A stretch of 45,453 bases of DNA, from assembly GCA_964403175.1 (NCBI GenBank), contig CAYOFH010000009.1, positions 1 through 45,453 on the forward strand, in the 5' to 3' direction. Shown piece after piece: positions 8,592-16,386 of the stretch; within the stretch, counting starts at the first letter, position 1, and every line of letters begins with the position of its first letter. Source of the DNA: Marinilabilia sp964403175 (lineage in GTDB: Bacteria; Bacteroidota; Bacteroidia; Bacteroidales; Marinilabiliaceae). The position numbers were made by a program, and so were the translations under genes. The notes beneath the pieces are model-generated. The model saw nothing but the letters and a program-made list of their open reading frames with translations. It made no database searches and had not been told where the DNA came from.

Positions 8592-9830
8592 ATGCGTTTA
8601 CTTTATACCACCGGCGTTCGTTTGTTTTCACTTGCTGTTTTTTTTGCAGCATTGTTTAATGAAAAAGCAAAACTTCTTTTACTGGGGAGAAGAGAAATCT
8701 GGGCAAAGCTAAAAAAATTGAAAAATGAATCTTCTGTGATTTGGATTCATTGTGCTTCACTGGGCGAATTTGAGCAGGGAAGACCGGTTATTGAGGCTTT
8801 AAAACAGCAATCTCCGGGTAAGAAGATTTTGCTAACTTTTTTTTCGCCCTCCGGGTATGAAGTCCGCAAAAATTATGACCTGGCTGATGTAGTTTGCTAC
8901 CTGCCTTCCGACACCCGGCGCAATGCACGCAGGCTGCTTAAAATAGTTACTCCTGAAGCTGCTCTTTTTGTGAAGTATGAATTCTGGCCCAATTTGTTCA
9001 GTGTGTTGTCAGCCCATCGCATTCCCATTTATAGTATTTCTTCTATTTTCAGAGAAAAGCAATTGTTTTTTAAATGGTATGGAAGCTGGTTTAAAAAGGC
9101 TTTGAAAGCTGTGAGCAAATTTTATGTGCAGGATGAAATTTCCGGAGAACTGCTTCGAAGTATTGGATATGACAATTATGTGGTTGCAGGAGATACCCGT
9201 TTCGACAGGGTAACTGCTATTGTTGAAAAAGCCAGCGAGGTTCCGGTTGCCCGCAGATTTGCACAGGATGCCGGAATGATTGTTGTGGCAGGCAGTACCT
9301 GGCCCGCTGATGAGGATATTCTTATTCGTTACATTAATCAGGCTCCGTCCGGAGTTAAAATGATAATTGCTCCTCATGAGGTTCATGAAAGTCATGTCAG
9401 GGAAATAGAAAATAAACTTAATGTTCCTTTTTTCAGGTTTTCTCAGGTTGAGGACTCCGCACAAAGCGAAGGCCGGGTTCTGATTGTTGATACTATAGGA
9501 TTGTTATCGGCCATTTATCGTTATGGTCATATGGCATGGATTGGAGGAGGGTTTGGAAAAGGCATTCACAATACATTGGAGGCAGCAACTTATGGAATTC
9601 CTGTCCTTTTTGGCCCGCGTTATCAAAAATTTAAGGAAGCACGCGATTTGATCGAATGGGGTGGTGGTTTCTCAATGGATAATTATGATGATTTCTTTTC
9701 TTTGGCTGAGGGGTTCAGAGAAAATGATCAACAACGTATGGAATCCGGTTCTGCTGCCGCCTCGTATGTTAAATCTATGTGTGGTGCCACCCGCATAATT
9801 ATGGATGAGGTGTTTTCCACCCGACGATAA
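8592..9830 (+). CDS. waaA: 3-deoxy-D-manno-octulosonic acid (Kdo) transferase
   Basis: A 412-aa inner-membrane-associated glycosyltransferase (KdtA/WaaA) that adds Kdo to lipid A precursor. An N-terminal hydrophobic anchor (LFSLAVFFAALF) is followed by the Glycos_transf_N signature WIHCASLGEFEQGRPVI, whose Glu is the expected catalytic base. KYEFWPNLF, GDTRFDRV, VAGSTWPADE, APHEVHE and WIGGGFGKGIHNTLEAA complete the GT30 pattern, with FGPRYQKFKEA near the C-terminus. The number of Kdo residues added cannot be read. It follows pgk but is separated from it by a terminator. Confidence 0.95.
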   Translation: MRLLYTTGVRLFSLAVFFAALFNEKAKLLLLGRREIWAKLKKLKNESSVIWIHCASLGEFEQGRPVIEALKQQSPGKKILLTFFSPSGYEVRKNYDLADVVCYLPSDTRRNARRLLKIVTPEAALFVKYEFWPNLFSVLSAHRIPIYSISSIFREKQLFFKWYGSWFKKALKAVSKFYVQDEISGELLRSIGYDNYVVAGDTRFDRVTAIVEKASEVPVARRFAQDAGMIVVAGSTWPADEDILIRYINQAPSGVKMIIAPHEVHESHVREIENKLNVPFFRFSQVEDSAQSEGRVLIVDTIGLLSAIYRYGHMAWIGGGFGKGIHNTLEAATYGIPVLFGPRYQKFKEARDLIEWGGGFSMDNYDDFFSLAEGFRENDQQRMESGSAAASYVKSMCGATRIIMDEVFSTRR

Positions 9831-10162
9831 TTCTATAAACTGACTATCTGATTCGCTATTCCTGACCAACTGAGGTGTTAATGGCAACTGTTTTTGAATA
9901 TTCTTGTACCTTCTGACAGGCTTCAGTCTCGAATTCTTATTTTCACTTCTTTTTTGAGGTTATCAACAGAATTATCACCTTATTCCAAAAAATGGAAAAT
10001 TATGATGGGTTTCCTCTTTCAATTTGTTAATTATTGTTGTAAGTCTGCTGTTTTCCCGTCTTCTACAGGAAGTTTGATATTTCCAATTTGTGGATTAAAA
10101 AAATCTTTAAATAATCTTTAAATTTTCATTTTGGAAAACTTTTGATAATGACGTTAGTTGTT

Positions 10163-10206
10163 AGTTGTCAGTAAATCAATAAAAAAGCTTTTTGATTTGG
10201 ACAACT
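10163..10206. repeat. Nested inverted repeat upstream of nrdJ
   Basis: AGTTGTC (10163-10169) pairs with GACAACT (10200-10206). Inside it AAATCAA (10173-10179) pairs with TTGATTT (10192-10198), and at the centre is the perfect palindrome AAAAAGCTTTTT (10182-10193). It may be an operator or an RNA hairpin; either role is inferred. Confidence 0.6.
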
Positions 10207-10228
10207 TTTCAGATTGTTGATAAAAATT

Positions 10229-10254
10229 AGTTGTCTCAAAAGAAAAGCTTTTCT
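10229..10254. repeat. Second AGTTGTC + AAAAGCTTTT unit upstream of nrdJ
   Basis: AGTTGTC (10229-10235) precedes the perfect 14-bp palindrome AGAAAAGCTTTTCT (10241-10254). It repeats the arrangement of the unit at 10163, with palindrome centres 60 bp apart. Confidence 0.6.
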
Positions 10255-10333
10255 AACTTGCACTCGTCAATCAGAAAGTATTAAAAAAGATTAATAAACA
10301 ATTTATCAGACCTTTAATTTAAAATTGATCATC

Positions 10334-12892
10334 ATGGCAGAAGCAGATGTAGACCTCAGAACCAAGGTGCAAGGTGAGAAAACCTACACGAACGAAGAAG
10401 CTTTTCAAAGAGCTCTTGAATATTTCGAGGGTGATGAACTGGCTGCCCGCGTATGGGTAAATAAATATGCTCTTAAGGATTCGCAGGGGTACCTTTATGA
10501 GTTGACTCCTGAGGATATGCATTGGCGTCTTGCCAGAGAAGTTGCCCGTATTGAAAAGAAATATACTAATCCCATGTCAGAAGAGGATCTTTTCGGTCTT
10601 TTTCAGCGGTTTAAATATATAGTTCCACAGGGGGGGCCTATGGCGGGAATAGGCAATCCACATCAGGTTGCATCTCTTTCAAACTGCTTTGTAATTGGTG
10701 ATGAGGGTCCTTCCGATTCCTATGGAGGAATAATGAAAGTTGATCAGGAACAGGTGCAATTGATGAAACGTCGGGGTGGAGTAGGGCATGATTTGTCACA
10801 TATTCGTCCCAAAGGTTCACCAGTTAAGAATTCTGCTTTAACTTCTACCGGTATTGTTCCTTTTATGGAGCGTTTTTCAAATTCTACGCGCGAAGTTGCC
10901 CAGGACGGACGCCGTGGAGCATTGATGTTGAGCGTTTCTGTTAAGCATCCCGATTCTGAGAAGTTTATAGATGCCAAGATGGAGCAGGGAAAGGTAACAG
11001 GTGCCAACGTTTCTGTGAAAATTGATGATGAGTTCATGAAGGCGGTGGTTGATGGCACAGAATATCAGCAACAATATCCTGTGGATTCTGTCGATCCCAG
11101 AGTGAAGAAGAATATTAATGCCCGGGAGCTTTGGGAAAAAGTGGTGCACAATGCCTGGAAATCTGCAGAGCCGGGAATTCTATTCTGGGATACCATTATT
11201 CGGGAGTCTGTACCTGATTGTTATGCCGATCTGGGGTATCGCACCATGAGTACCAATCCCTGCGGTGAAATTCCTCTATGCCCTTACGACAGCTGTCGCC
11301 TTATTGCCATTAATTTGTATTCTTATGTAGATAATCCTTTTACTGACAATGCCAGCTTTAATTTCGATTTGTTTAAAGAGCATGTTGGTTATGCTCAAAG
11401 AATTATGGATGATATTATTGATCTGGAACTGGAGAAAATTGACGGCATCCTTGAGAAGATCATTGCTGATCCTGAAGCAGAGGAAATTAAAAGAGTTGAA
11501 AAAAATCTTTGGCTCAACATCCGCAAAAAGGCTGAAGAGGGGCGACGTACCGGAATAGGTATTACCGGTGAAGGAGACATGCTGGCCGGACTGGGATTGC
11601 GCTATGGCAGTGATATTGCAACGGACTTTTCAGTGGAAGTGCACAAGTCATTGGCTGTGGCCGCTTATAAATCATCTGTAGAGTTGGCCAAAGAGCGTGG
11701 AGCTTTTCCTATTTTTAATGCTGAAAAAGAAAAGCAGAATCCATTCATCCAGCGACTGGCTAAGGTCGATCCCGATATGTATGAGGAAATGAAAAAACAT
11801 GGTCGACGAAATATTGCTCTGCTGACAATTGCTCCTACCGGAACGACCAGTCTGATGACTCAAACTTCCAGTGGTATCGAGCCAGTTTTCCTACCCGTTT
11901 ACAAGCGTCGTCGGAAGGTTAATCCCAACGACCCTGAGGTGCGTGTGGATTTTGTTGATGAAGTTGGTGACAGCTGGGAGGAATATATTGTCTTTCATCA
12001 CAAATTTGTGACCTGGATGAAAGCCAACAATATTGATACTACGAAAAATTATTCTCAGACCGAACTTGATAAATTGATAGAGAAATCTCCTTACTATAAA
12101 GCTACCTCAAACGATGTTGACTGGATGAGCAAAGTACGCATGCAGGGACAGGTGCAGAAATGGGTTGATCACTCGATTAGTGTAACAATTAATCTGCCCT
12201 CATCGGCCACCGAAGAGTTGGTTGGGCAGCTGTATGTAGAAGCCTGGAAAAGCGGTTGTAAGGGAGTTACCGTTTATCGTGATGGTTCACGGGCCGGTGT
12301 TTTAATCAATAATTCGGAGAAAAAAGATGAAGAATCTTCCAAATTCCCGAAGAAAAGACCTGAGGTGCTGGAGGCGGATGTAGTCAGATTTCAGAATAAT
12401 AAAGAGAAGTGGATTGCTTTTGTAGGCCGGCTGGATGGTCGTCCGTATGAGATTTTTACCGGGTTGGCTGATGATGAGGACGGGATTCTCCTGCCTAAGT
12501 CAGTGCAGAAGGGATATATCATTAAAAGCAGAGACAACGATGGTACTTCCCGATATGATTTTCAATATGTGAATAAAAGGGGATATAAAACTACAATTGA
12601 AGGACTTTCGTTTAAATTCCACAAGGAATTCTGGAACTATGCCAAACTAATTTCCGGTGTGTTGCGTCACGGTATGCCCATTGAAGATGCCCTGCATCTG
12701 GTTGCAGGTCTTCAGCTGGATAATGAGAATATCAATAACTGGAAAAACGGAGTAGAACGTGCTCTTAAAAAGTATATTCCCAACGGAACCAAAGTGAAAA
12801 AAGGCAATTGTGAAAATTGCAAGTCTGACAAATTGGTTTATCAGGAGGGATGTCTGATTTGTCAAAGTTGCGGATTTTCAAAATGCGGATGA
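10334..12892 (+). CDS. nrdJ: Adenosylcobalamin-dependent ribonucleotide reductase (class II)
   Basis: An 852-aa class II ribonucleotide reductase that makes deoxyribonucleotides using adenosylcobalamin, independent of oxygen. The ATG at 10334 (MAEADVDL) is preferred over an in-frame TTG three codons earlier. Catalytic residues match the family: C118 (SLSNCFVIGDEGPSDSYGG), the radical loop N308-P-C310-G-E312 and partner C321 (YDSCRL). The nucleotide-binding region APTGTTSLMTQTSSGIEP follows. The C-terminus has four or more Cys in CENCKSDK and CLICQSCGFSKCG, the Cys-rich tail typical of NrdJ, used in electron transfer or zinc binding. The gene is monocistronic with a strong terminator. Confidence 0.97.
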   Translation: MAEADVDLRTKVQGEKTYTNEEAFQRALEYFEGDELAARVWVNKYALKDSQGYLYELTPEDMHWRLAREVARIEKKYTNPMSEEDLFGLFQRFKYIVPQGGPMAGIGNPHQVASLSNCFVIGDEGPSDSYGGIMKVDQEQVQLMKRRGGVGHDLSHIRPKGSPVKNSALTSTGIVPFMERFSNSTREVAQDGRRGALMLSVSVKHPDSEKFIDAKMEQGKVTGANVSVKIDDEFMKAVVDGTEYQQQYPVDSVDPRVKKNINARELWEKVVHNAWKSAEPGILFWDTIIRESVPDCYADLGYRTMSTNPCGEIPLCPYDSCRLIAINLYSYVDNPFTDNASFNFDLFKEHVGYAQRIMDDIIDLELEKIDGILEKIIADPEAEEIKRVEKNLWLNIRKKAEEGRRTGIGITGEGDMLAGLGLRYGSDIATDFSVEVHKSLAVAAYKSSVELAKERGAFPIFNAEKEKQNPFIQRLAKVDPDMYEEMKKHGRRNIALLTIAPTGTTSLMTQTSSGIEPVFLPVYKRRRKVNPNDPEVRVDFVDEVGDSWEEYIVFHHKFVTWMKANNIDTTKNYSQTELDKLIEKSPYYKATSNDVDWMSKVRMQGQVQKWVDHSISVTINLPSSATEELVGQLYVEAWKSGCKGVTVYRDGSRAGVLINNSEKKDEESSKFPKKRPEVLEADVVRFQNNKEKWIAFVGRLDGRPYEIFTGLADDEDGILLPKSVQKGYIIKSRDNDGTSRYDFQYVNKRGYKTTIEGLSFKFHKEFWNYAKLISGVLRHGMPIEDALHLVAGLQLDNENINNWKNGVERALKKYIPNGTKVKKGNCENCKSDKLVYQEGCLICQSCGFSKCG

Positions 12893-12914
12893 TTTATTGT
12901 GCTATAGTGTAACT

Positions 12915-12948
12915 AAAAGCCTGTCGGATCTTTCCGGCAGGCTTTTTT
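12915..12948 (+). terminator. Terminator after nrdJ
   Basis: AAAAGCCTGTCGGA (12915-12928) pairs with TCCGGCAGGCTTTT (12933-12946) with one G:T pair and a 4-nt loop, running into a T tract. Confidence 0.9.
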
Positions 12949-13022
12949 ATTAATAATTACTATTGATTGTCCTGAGAAACGAATTTTTTGAAAAGAGATC
13001 TCTTCATATTAAGGGGAGAGTA

Positions 13023-13056
13023 GGTCATTGCGAGGGCTCAGCCCTAAGCAATCTCA
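13023..13056. repeat. CATTGCGAG...GCAATCTC hairpin repeat, copy 1
   Basis: GGTCATTGCGAG begins the element and GCAATCTCA ends it. ATTGC (13027-13031) pairs with GCAAT (13048-13052), and AGGGC (13033-13037) pairs with GCCCT (13041-13045) around a 3-nt loop. A diverged second copy lies at 23095-23124. Repeats of this type occur in many bacterial genomes as REP-like elements. Confidence 0.65.
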
Positions 13057-13224
13057 AAACAAAGACACGCTGAATAAGGAGGGACGATTTTCTTATCGCC
13101 CCATTTAAAGGCTTCAAATTAAGTCCCTATTGCAGCACTCAAAAATCAAACTCGATTATCAATTAATTGATAGAGAGCGTTTTGTGATTTGGGTTGAAAG
13201 AAAGTAGATGAATTAGTGTAATAA

Positions 13225-13260
13225 ATACCAAAAAATATGCTTTTTGTCATGCTTTGGTAT
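13225..13260. repeat. Inverted repeat before lipoprotein gene
   Basis: ATACCAAA (13225-13232) and TTTGGTAT (13253-13260) form a perfect 8-bp inverted repeat with a 20-bp spacer. It ends 57 bp before the lipoprotein start and could be an operator. Confidence 0.4.
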
Positions 13261-13317
13261 GGACTTTGTTTAACGTAATAACGATAACTTATTCTCAAAA
13301 CCCTAAAAAATAAAATT

Positions 13318-14031
13318 ATGAAAAAGACATTCAAGTCTTCTTTTTTCGGTTACCCTCAGATTTTGAATCTTCAATTTTTTATTTTTCCGAACTTCATAGG
13401 TTCAGTTTTCAGAAAGATCTTCTTTTTTATTGGTTTAACATTGCCTCTGCTTTTGGCTGGTTGTGCAATGGGTAATCTGTCTTCCACTGTGGTTGGAGAC
13501 GACCATTCATCCTATCAGAGACTGCTGCCCGTATTTGTGGGCGAGAAGATGGATCTCTCCGGGTTGGATAGAGATACTTACGATGCTTATTTAAAAGGGA
13601 AGTTTAACTCGTTTAGAGATTCTAGATTACGGAAGCAAATTGAAGAGAGTCTGATTCGTAATCTGGCAGACAAAAAAACAATTGTTGCACAGAGCAGTTT
13701 AATCTTTGAACATAATGAGCCCATAGCCTATGAGGATTTCCTTAAACGGTTGGATCATTATGAAATTGATGGAATTCTGGTGGTAAATCTGGATGATTAT
13801 TGGCGTACCTCCAGGACTACTTACAATGATGAATCCAATTTTGTTCTTTACGATGAAGATCCTAATGCTAAGTTTTATTGTTATCTGGTTGATCGTGACT
13901 CATTGAAGCCTGTCTGGATGGCTCGATCTAAAGTTAGTGGTATCCTGGGCGGTGATCAGCCCCTTACCTTTAGACTGGCCCGGAAAGTGGCAAAGGATTT
14001 AAGAAATAATGGATTTGTTGCATCGAAGTAG
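13318..14031 (+). CDS. Orphan lipoprotein
   Basis: A 237-aa protein with a lipobox LLLAGC (Cys49), so probably lipid-anchored. The signal region is unusually long: about 30 residues, including aromatic-rich stretches, precede the usual hydrophobic core (IFFFIGLTLPLLLAG). No later ATG exists before the Cys, and the first ATG has a typical AT-rich upstream context, so I keep it. The mature part has a charged helix (YLKGKFNSFRDSRLRKQIEE) and a C-terminal alpha/beta pattern (IDGILVVNLDDYWRTS, FYCYLVDRDSLKPVWMAR). I recognise no family. It lies alone between nrdJ and gltX. Confidence 0.75.
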   Translation: MKKTFKSSFFGYPQILNLQFFIFPNFIGSVFRKIFFFIGLTLPLLLAGCAMGNLSSTVVGDDHSSYQRLLPVFVGEKMDLSGLDRDTYDAYLKGKFNSFRDSRLRKQIEESLIRNLADKKTIVAQSSLIFEHNEPIAYEDFLKRLDHYEIDGILVVNLDDYWRTSRTTYNDESNFVLYDEDPNAKFYCYLVDRDSLKPVWMARSKVSGILGGDQPLTFRLARKVAKDLRNNGFVASK

Positions 14032-14077
14032 AAAAAGTTATCCCTCCGTAAGGTTTATAAAATTCTTGTCGTTTTCC

Positions 14078-14085
14078 TATCTTTG
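14078..14085 (+). promoter_or_regulatory. -7 box of gltX
   Basis: TATCTTTG, perfect TAnnTTTG, 34 bp before the gltX ATG. Confidence 0.65.
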
Positions 14086-14119
14086 CGAAAAGGAAAAACA
14101 GAAATTATAAAATATCTTT

Positions 14120-15652
14120 ATGAGCGATAATAAATCAGTCCGCGTTCGGTTTGCACCCAGTCCTACCGGCCCGCTGCACATGGGCGGGGTTAGAACAGCG
14201 TTGTTTAACTATCTTTTTGCCCGTCAAAGTGGAGGGACTTTCATCCTGCGCATTGAGGATACCGATCAGACACGTTATGTAAAGGGGGCTGAAGAATATA
14301 TTATAGAATCGTTGAAATGGTGCGGGCTGGAATTTGATGAAGACCCGGTACAGGGAGGCAATTATGGCCCCTACCGTCAAAGTGAGCGAAAAGACCAATA
14401 CAGGGAATTTGCTGATTTACTTCTGGAGAAAGGACATGCCTATTATGCTTTTGATACTTCTGAGGAATTGGATTTAGCTCGTAAAGAGGCCGAAAGTGAG
14501 GGACGTACCTTCTCTTATGATACCCATACCCGGCTTTCCATGAAAAATTCACTCTCTTTGTCAGGCGAAGAGGTGGAAAATCTTCTCAAGAATGGAGCAC
14601 CTTATGTCATTCGCTTTAAAATGCCCCAACAGGCAGAAGTGGTGGACGATGAAGATATGATACGTGGTAAAGTGTCGTTTCGTACTTCCGATCTGGACGA
14701 TAAAGTACTCTTTAAAGCCGATGGAATGCCTACTTATCATTTGGCCAACGTTGTAGATGATCACTTAATGGAGGTGACTCATGTGATACGTGGTGAAGAA
14801 TGGCTGCCTTCGATGCCTTTGCATGTTTTGTTATATCGAGCATTTAGCTGGGAAAAACCTGTTTTTGCTCATTTACCGCTTATACTCAAACCTCAGGGTA
14901 AAGGAAAGCTGAGTAAACGCGACGGAGATAAACTTGGATTTCCTGTTTTTCCCCTTGAATGGACAGATCCTGAAACCCGAGAAGTATCTGCCGGATATCG
15001 GGAAGAAGGATATTTTCCAGAAGCATTTATTAATATGCTGGCTCTATTGGGCTGGAATCCTGGAACCGAACAGGAAATTTTTACCAGGGAGGAGTTGGTT
15101 AAGGCTTTTTCGTTTGACAGAGTAAATAAAGCGGGTGCCCGTTTTGATCCTGAAAAAGCCAAATGGTTCAACCATCAGTACCTGATCAATACTTCAGATG
15201 AAATTTTAGCAGGCTTTTTTGGACCTGTGTTGATAGAAAAAGGGATAGTTCCACCGCCGACAGATTTTCTTGCCCGCATCGTCTCTCTGGTTAAAGAACG
15301 GGTTAGTTTTGTTCCGGAATTATGGGAGCAGACTGAATTCTTTTTTAAAGCGCCAGTATCTTATGATCCTAAAGTAGTGAAAAAAAGATGGAAGGGAGAA
15401 ATTCCTGAATTTATGGAATTGTTGGCTGATTTTTTTGATGGCATTTTAATCGATTGGGAGGCTGATTTGTTAAAAGAGCAGGTGTCAGCCCTGATCAGTG
15501 AGAAGGGAATGAATTTTGGCGGGGTGATGAATTCTTTGCGTTTGGCATTGGTAGGAGGCAGTTTTGGCCCGGATTTGTTTACCATTATTGAAATACTCGG
15601 GAAAAAGGAGGTGGTTTTACGCCTGAGAAAGGCTGTTGCCGAACTGGGCTGA
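14120..15652 (+). CDS. gltX: Glutamyl-tRNA synthetase
   Basis: A 510-aa class I aminoacyl-tRNA synthetase charging tRNA-Glu. The HIGH-type motif is PSPTGPLHMGGVRTALFN at about residues 14-31, and the KMSKS-type loop is KLSKRDGDKLG at about 264-274. IEDTDQTRYV, MPTYHLANVVDDHLM and VIRGEEWLPSMPLH are standard GluRS segments, and the helical anticodon-binding domain fills the C-terminus. A separate GlnRS gene is also in the window (25829), so this enzyme is probably discriminating for Glu. It has its own -7 box upstream. Confidence 0.97.
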   Translation: MSDNKSVRVRFAPSPTGPLHMGGVRTALFNYLFARQSGGTFILRIEDTDQTRYVKGAEEYIIESLKWCGLEFDEDPVQGGNYGPYRQSERKDQYREFADLLLEKGHAYYAFDTSEELDLARKEAESEGRTFSYDTHTRLSMKNSLSLSGEEVENLLKNGAPYVIRFKMPQQAEVVDDEDMIRGKVSFRTSDLDDKVLFKADGMPTYHLANVVDDHLMEVTHVIRGEEWLPSMPLHVLLYRAFSWEKPVFAHLPLILKPQGKGKLSKRDGDKLGFPVFPLEWTDPETREVSAGYREEGYFPEAFINMLALLGWNPGTEQEIFTREELVKAFSFDRVNKAGARFDPEKAKWFNHQYLINTSDEILAGFFGPVLIEKGIVPPPTDFLARIVSLVKERVSFVPELWEQTEFFFKAPVSYDPKVVKKRWKGEIPEFMELLADFFDGILIDWEADLLKEQVSALISEKGMNFGGVMNSLRLALVGGSFGPDLFTIIEILGKKEVVLRLRKAVAELG

Positions 15653-15678
15653 TTCCTCAAGAATTGAAGTTGAATTGA

Positions 15679-15705
15679 TCAAAGAGGATCCATTTTCCTC
15701 TTTGA
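15679..15705 (+). terminator. Hairpin after gltX (weak terminator)
   Basis: TCAAAGAGGA (15679-15688) pairs perfectly with TCCTCTTTGA (15696-15705) across a 7-nt loop. No T run follows, so it may be a weak terminator or a processing/stability hairpin between gltX and the NUDIX gene. Confidence 0.45.
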
Positions 15706-15771
15706 TGGATTTAAGAGGCTGGTAATCAAGGTTACTTGCTATTAAACTACTGACTATTCACTAATAATCAA

Positions 15772-16386
15772 ATGCAAATAGAAAGATTAAAACAACTTCT
15801 TGAAGGTCCGTTGCCCGGAGAATCGGCACATGAGTTAATGGCCCCCAGTGTGCGGTTTACCGGATTCAGTGAGCCTGATCCTGCTTTGGCCCGTCCAAGT
15901 AGTGTTTTAATTTTGTTTTTTCCACGGGAAGGAAAGTGGTTTCTGCCTTTTATTCAACGTCCGGTTTATGATGGTGTTCACAGTGGACAGATTAGTTTTC
16001 CCGGGGGAAAGTATGAGGAAGAAGATCAGGACTATTGTTCAACTGCTCTGCGTGAGAGTAACGAAGAGATTGGAATTGTTCCGGATGACGTTTCAGTAAT
16101 TGGTGCGCTCACACCCTTGTATATTCCCAACAGTAATTTTTATGTTTATCCTCAGGTAGGATGGATTGATTACTACCCCGAATTTACTCCCGATCCCACC
16201 GAAGTAGAAGAAATAATGGAGGTGCCTCTGGATTTATTGCTTCGTGAAGATAATGTGAAACAATTTTCCAAAGAAATCAACGGAACCTATGTTGAAGCCC
16301 CTTATTTTGATGCAGGAGGCAGGATTATTTGGGGAGCAACAGCCATGATACTTAGTGAGATGCTTGAAATGATCCGGAAACTTTGA
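15772..16386 (+). CDS. NUDIX hydrolase, CoA pyrophosphatase type
   Basis: A 204-aa NUDIX protein. HSGQISFPGG followed by KYEEEDQDYCSTALRESNEE and IGI forms the NUDIX box preceded by the GQxSFPGG element of the NudL/UPF0035 subgroup, whose members hydrolyse coenzyme A to phosphopantetheine and 3',5'-ADP. The position usually Glu in the G-x5-E part is Asp, as in NudL proteins. Length fits. It lies 119 bp after gltX with a hairpin between. Its stop codon directly abuts the stop of the convergent MltF-like gene. Confidence 0.86.
   Translation: MQIERLKQLLEGPLPGESAHELMAPSVRFTGFSEPDPALARPSSVLILFFPREGKWFLPFIQRPVYDGVHSGQISFPGGKYEEEDQDYCSTALRESNEEIGIVPDDVSVIGALTPLYIPNSNFYVYPQVGWIDYYPEFTPDPTEVEEIMEVPLDLLLREDNVKQFSKEINGTYVEAPYFDAGGRIIWGATAMILSEMLEMIRKL

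Larger units (their letters stand above)
9831..10333. other. Long AT-rich intergenic leader of nrdJ
   Basis: No convincing gene. A 75-codon frame at 9894-10121 lacks family features and looks spurious. The 3' half holds nested inverted repeats (10163-10206) and a second palindrome (10241-10254), annotated separately. I see no cobalamin-riboswitch core or NrdR-box consensus. Confidence 0.6.
12893..13317. other. Intergenic region between nrdJ and orphan lipoprotein
   Basis: Non-coding. It contains the nrdJ terminator (12915-12948), a CATTGCGAG-type hairpin repeat (13023-13056) and an ATACCAAA/TTTGGTAT inverted repeat (13225-13260) about 60 bp before the lipoprotein gene. No gene is seen. Confidence 0.6.

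Noticed and set aside
9894..10121. A 75-codon plus-strand frame starting MNILVPSDRLQSR
   Set aside because: No family features, no ribosome-binding context, Ser/Phe/Leu-rich composition typical of AT-rich non-coding DNA, and it lies in the leader of nrdJ.
9831..10333. Possible cobalamin riboswitch before the B12-dependent reductase
   Set aside because: The B12-box-like conserved core could not be found; the region shows only AT-rich palindromes.
13146..13334. A 62-codon minus-strand frame in the lipoprotein upstream region
   Set aside because: It overlaps an inverted repeat and the start of the lipoprotein gene, with no recognisable domain.
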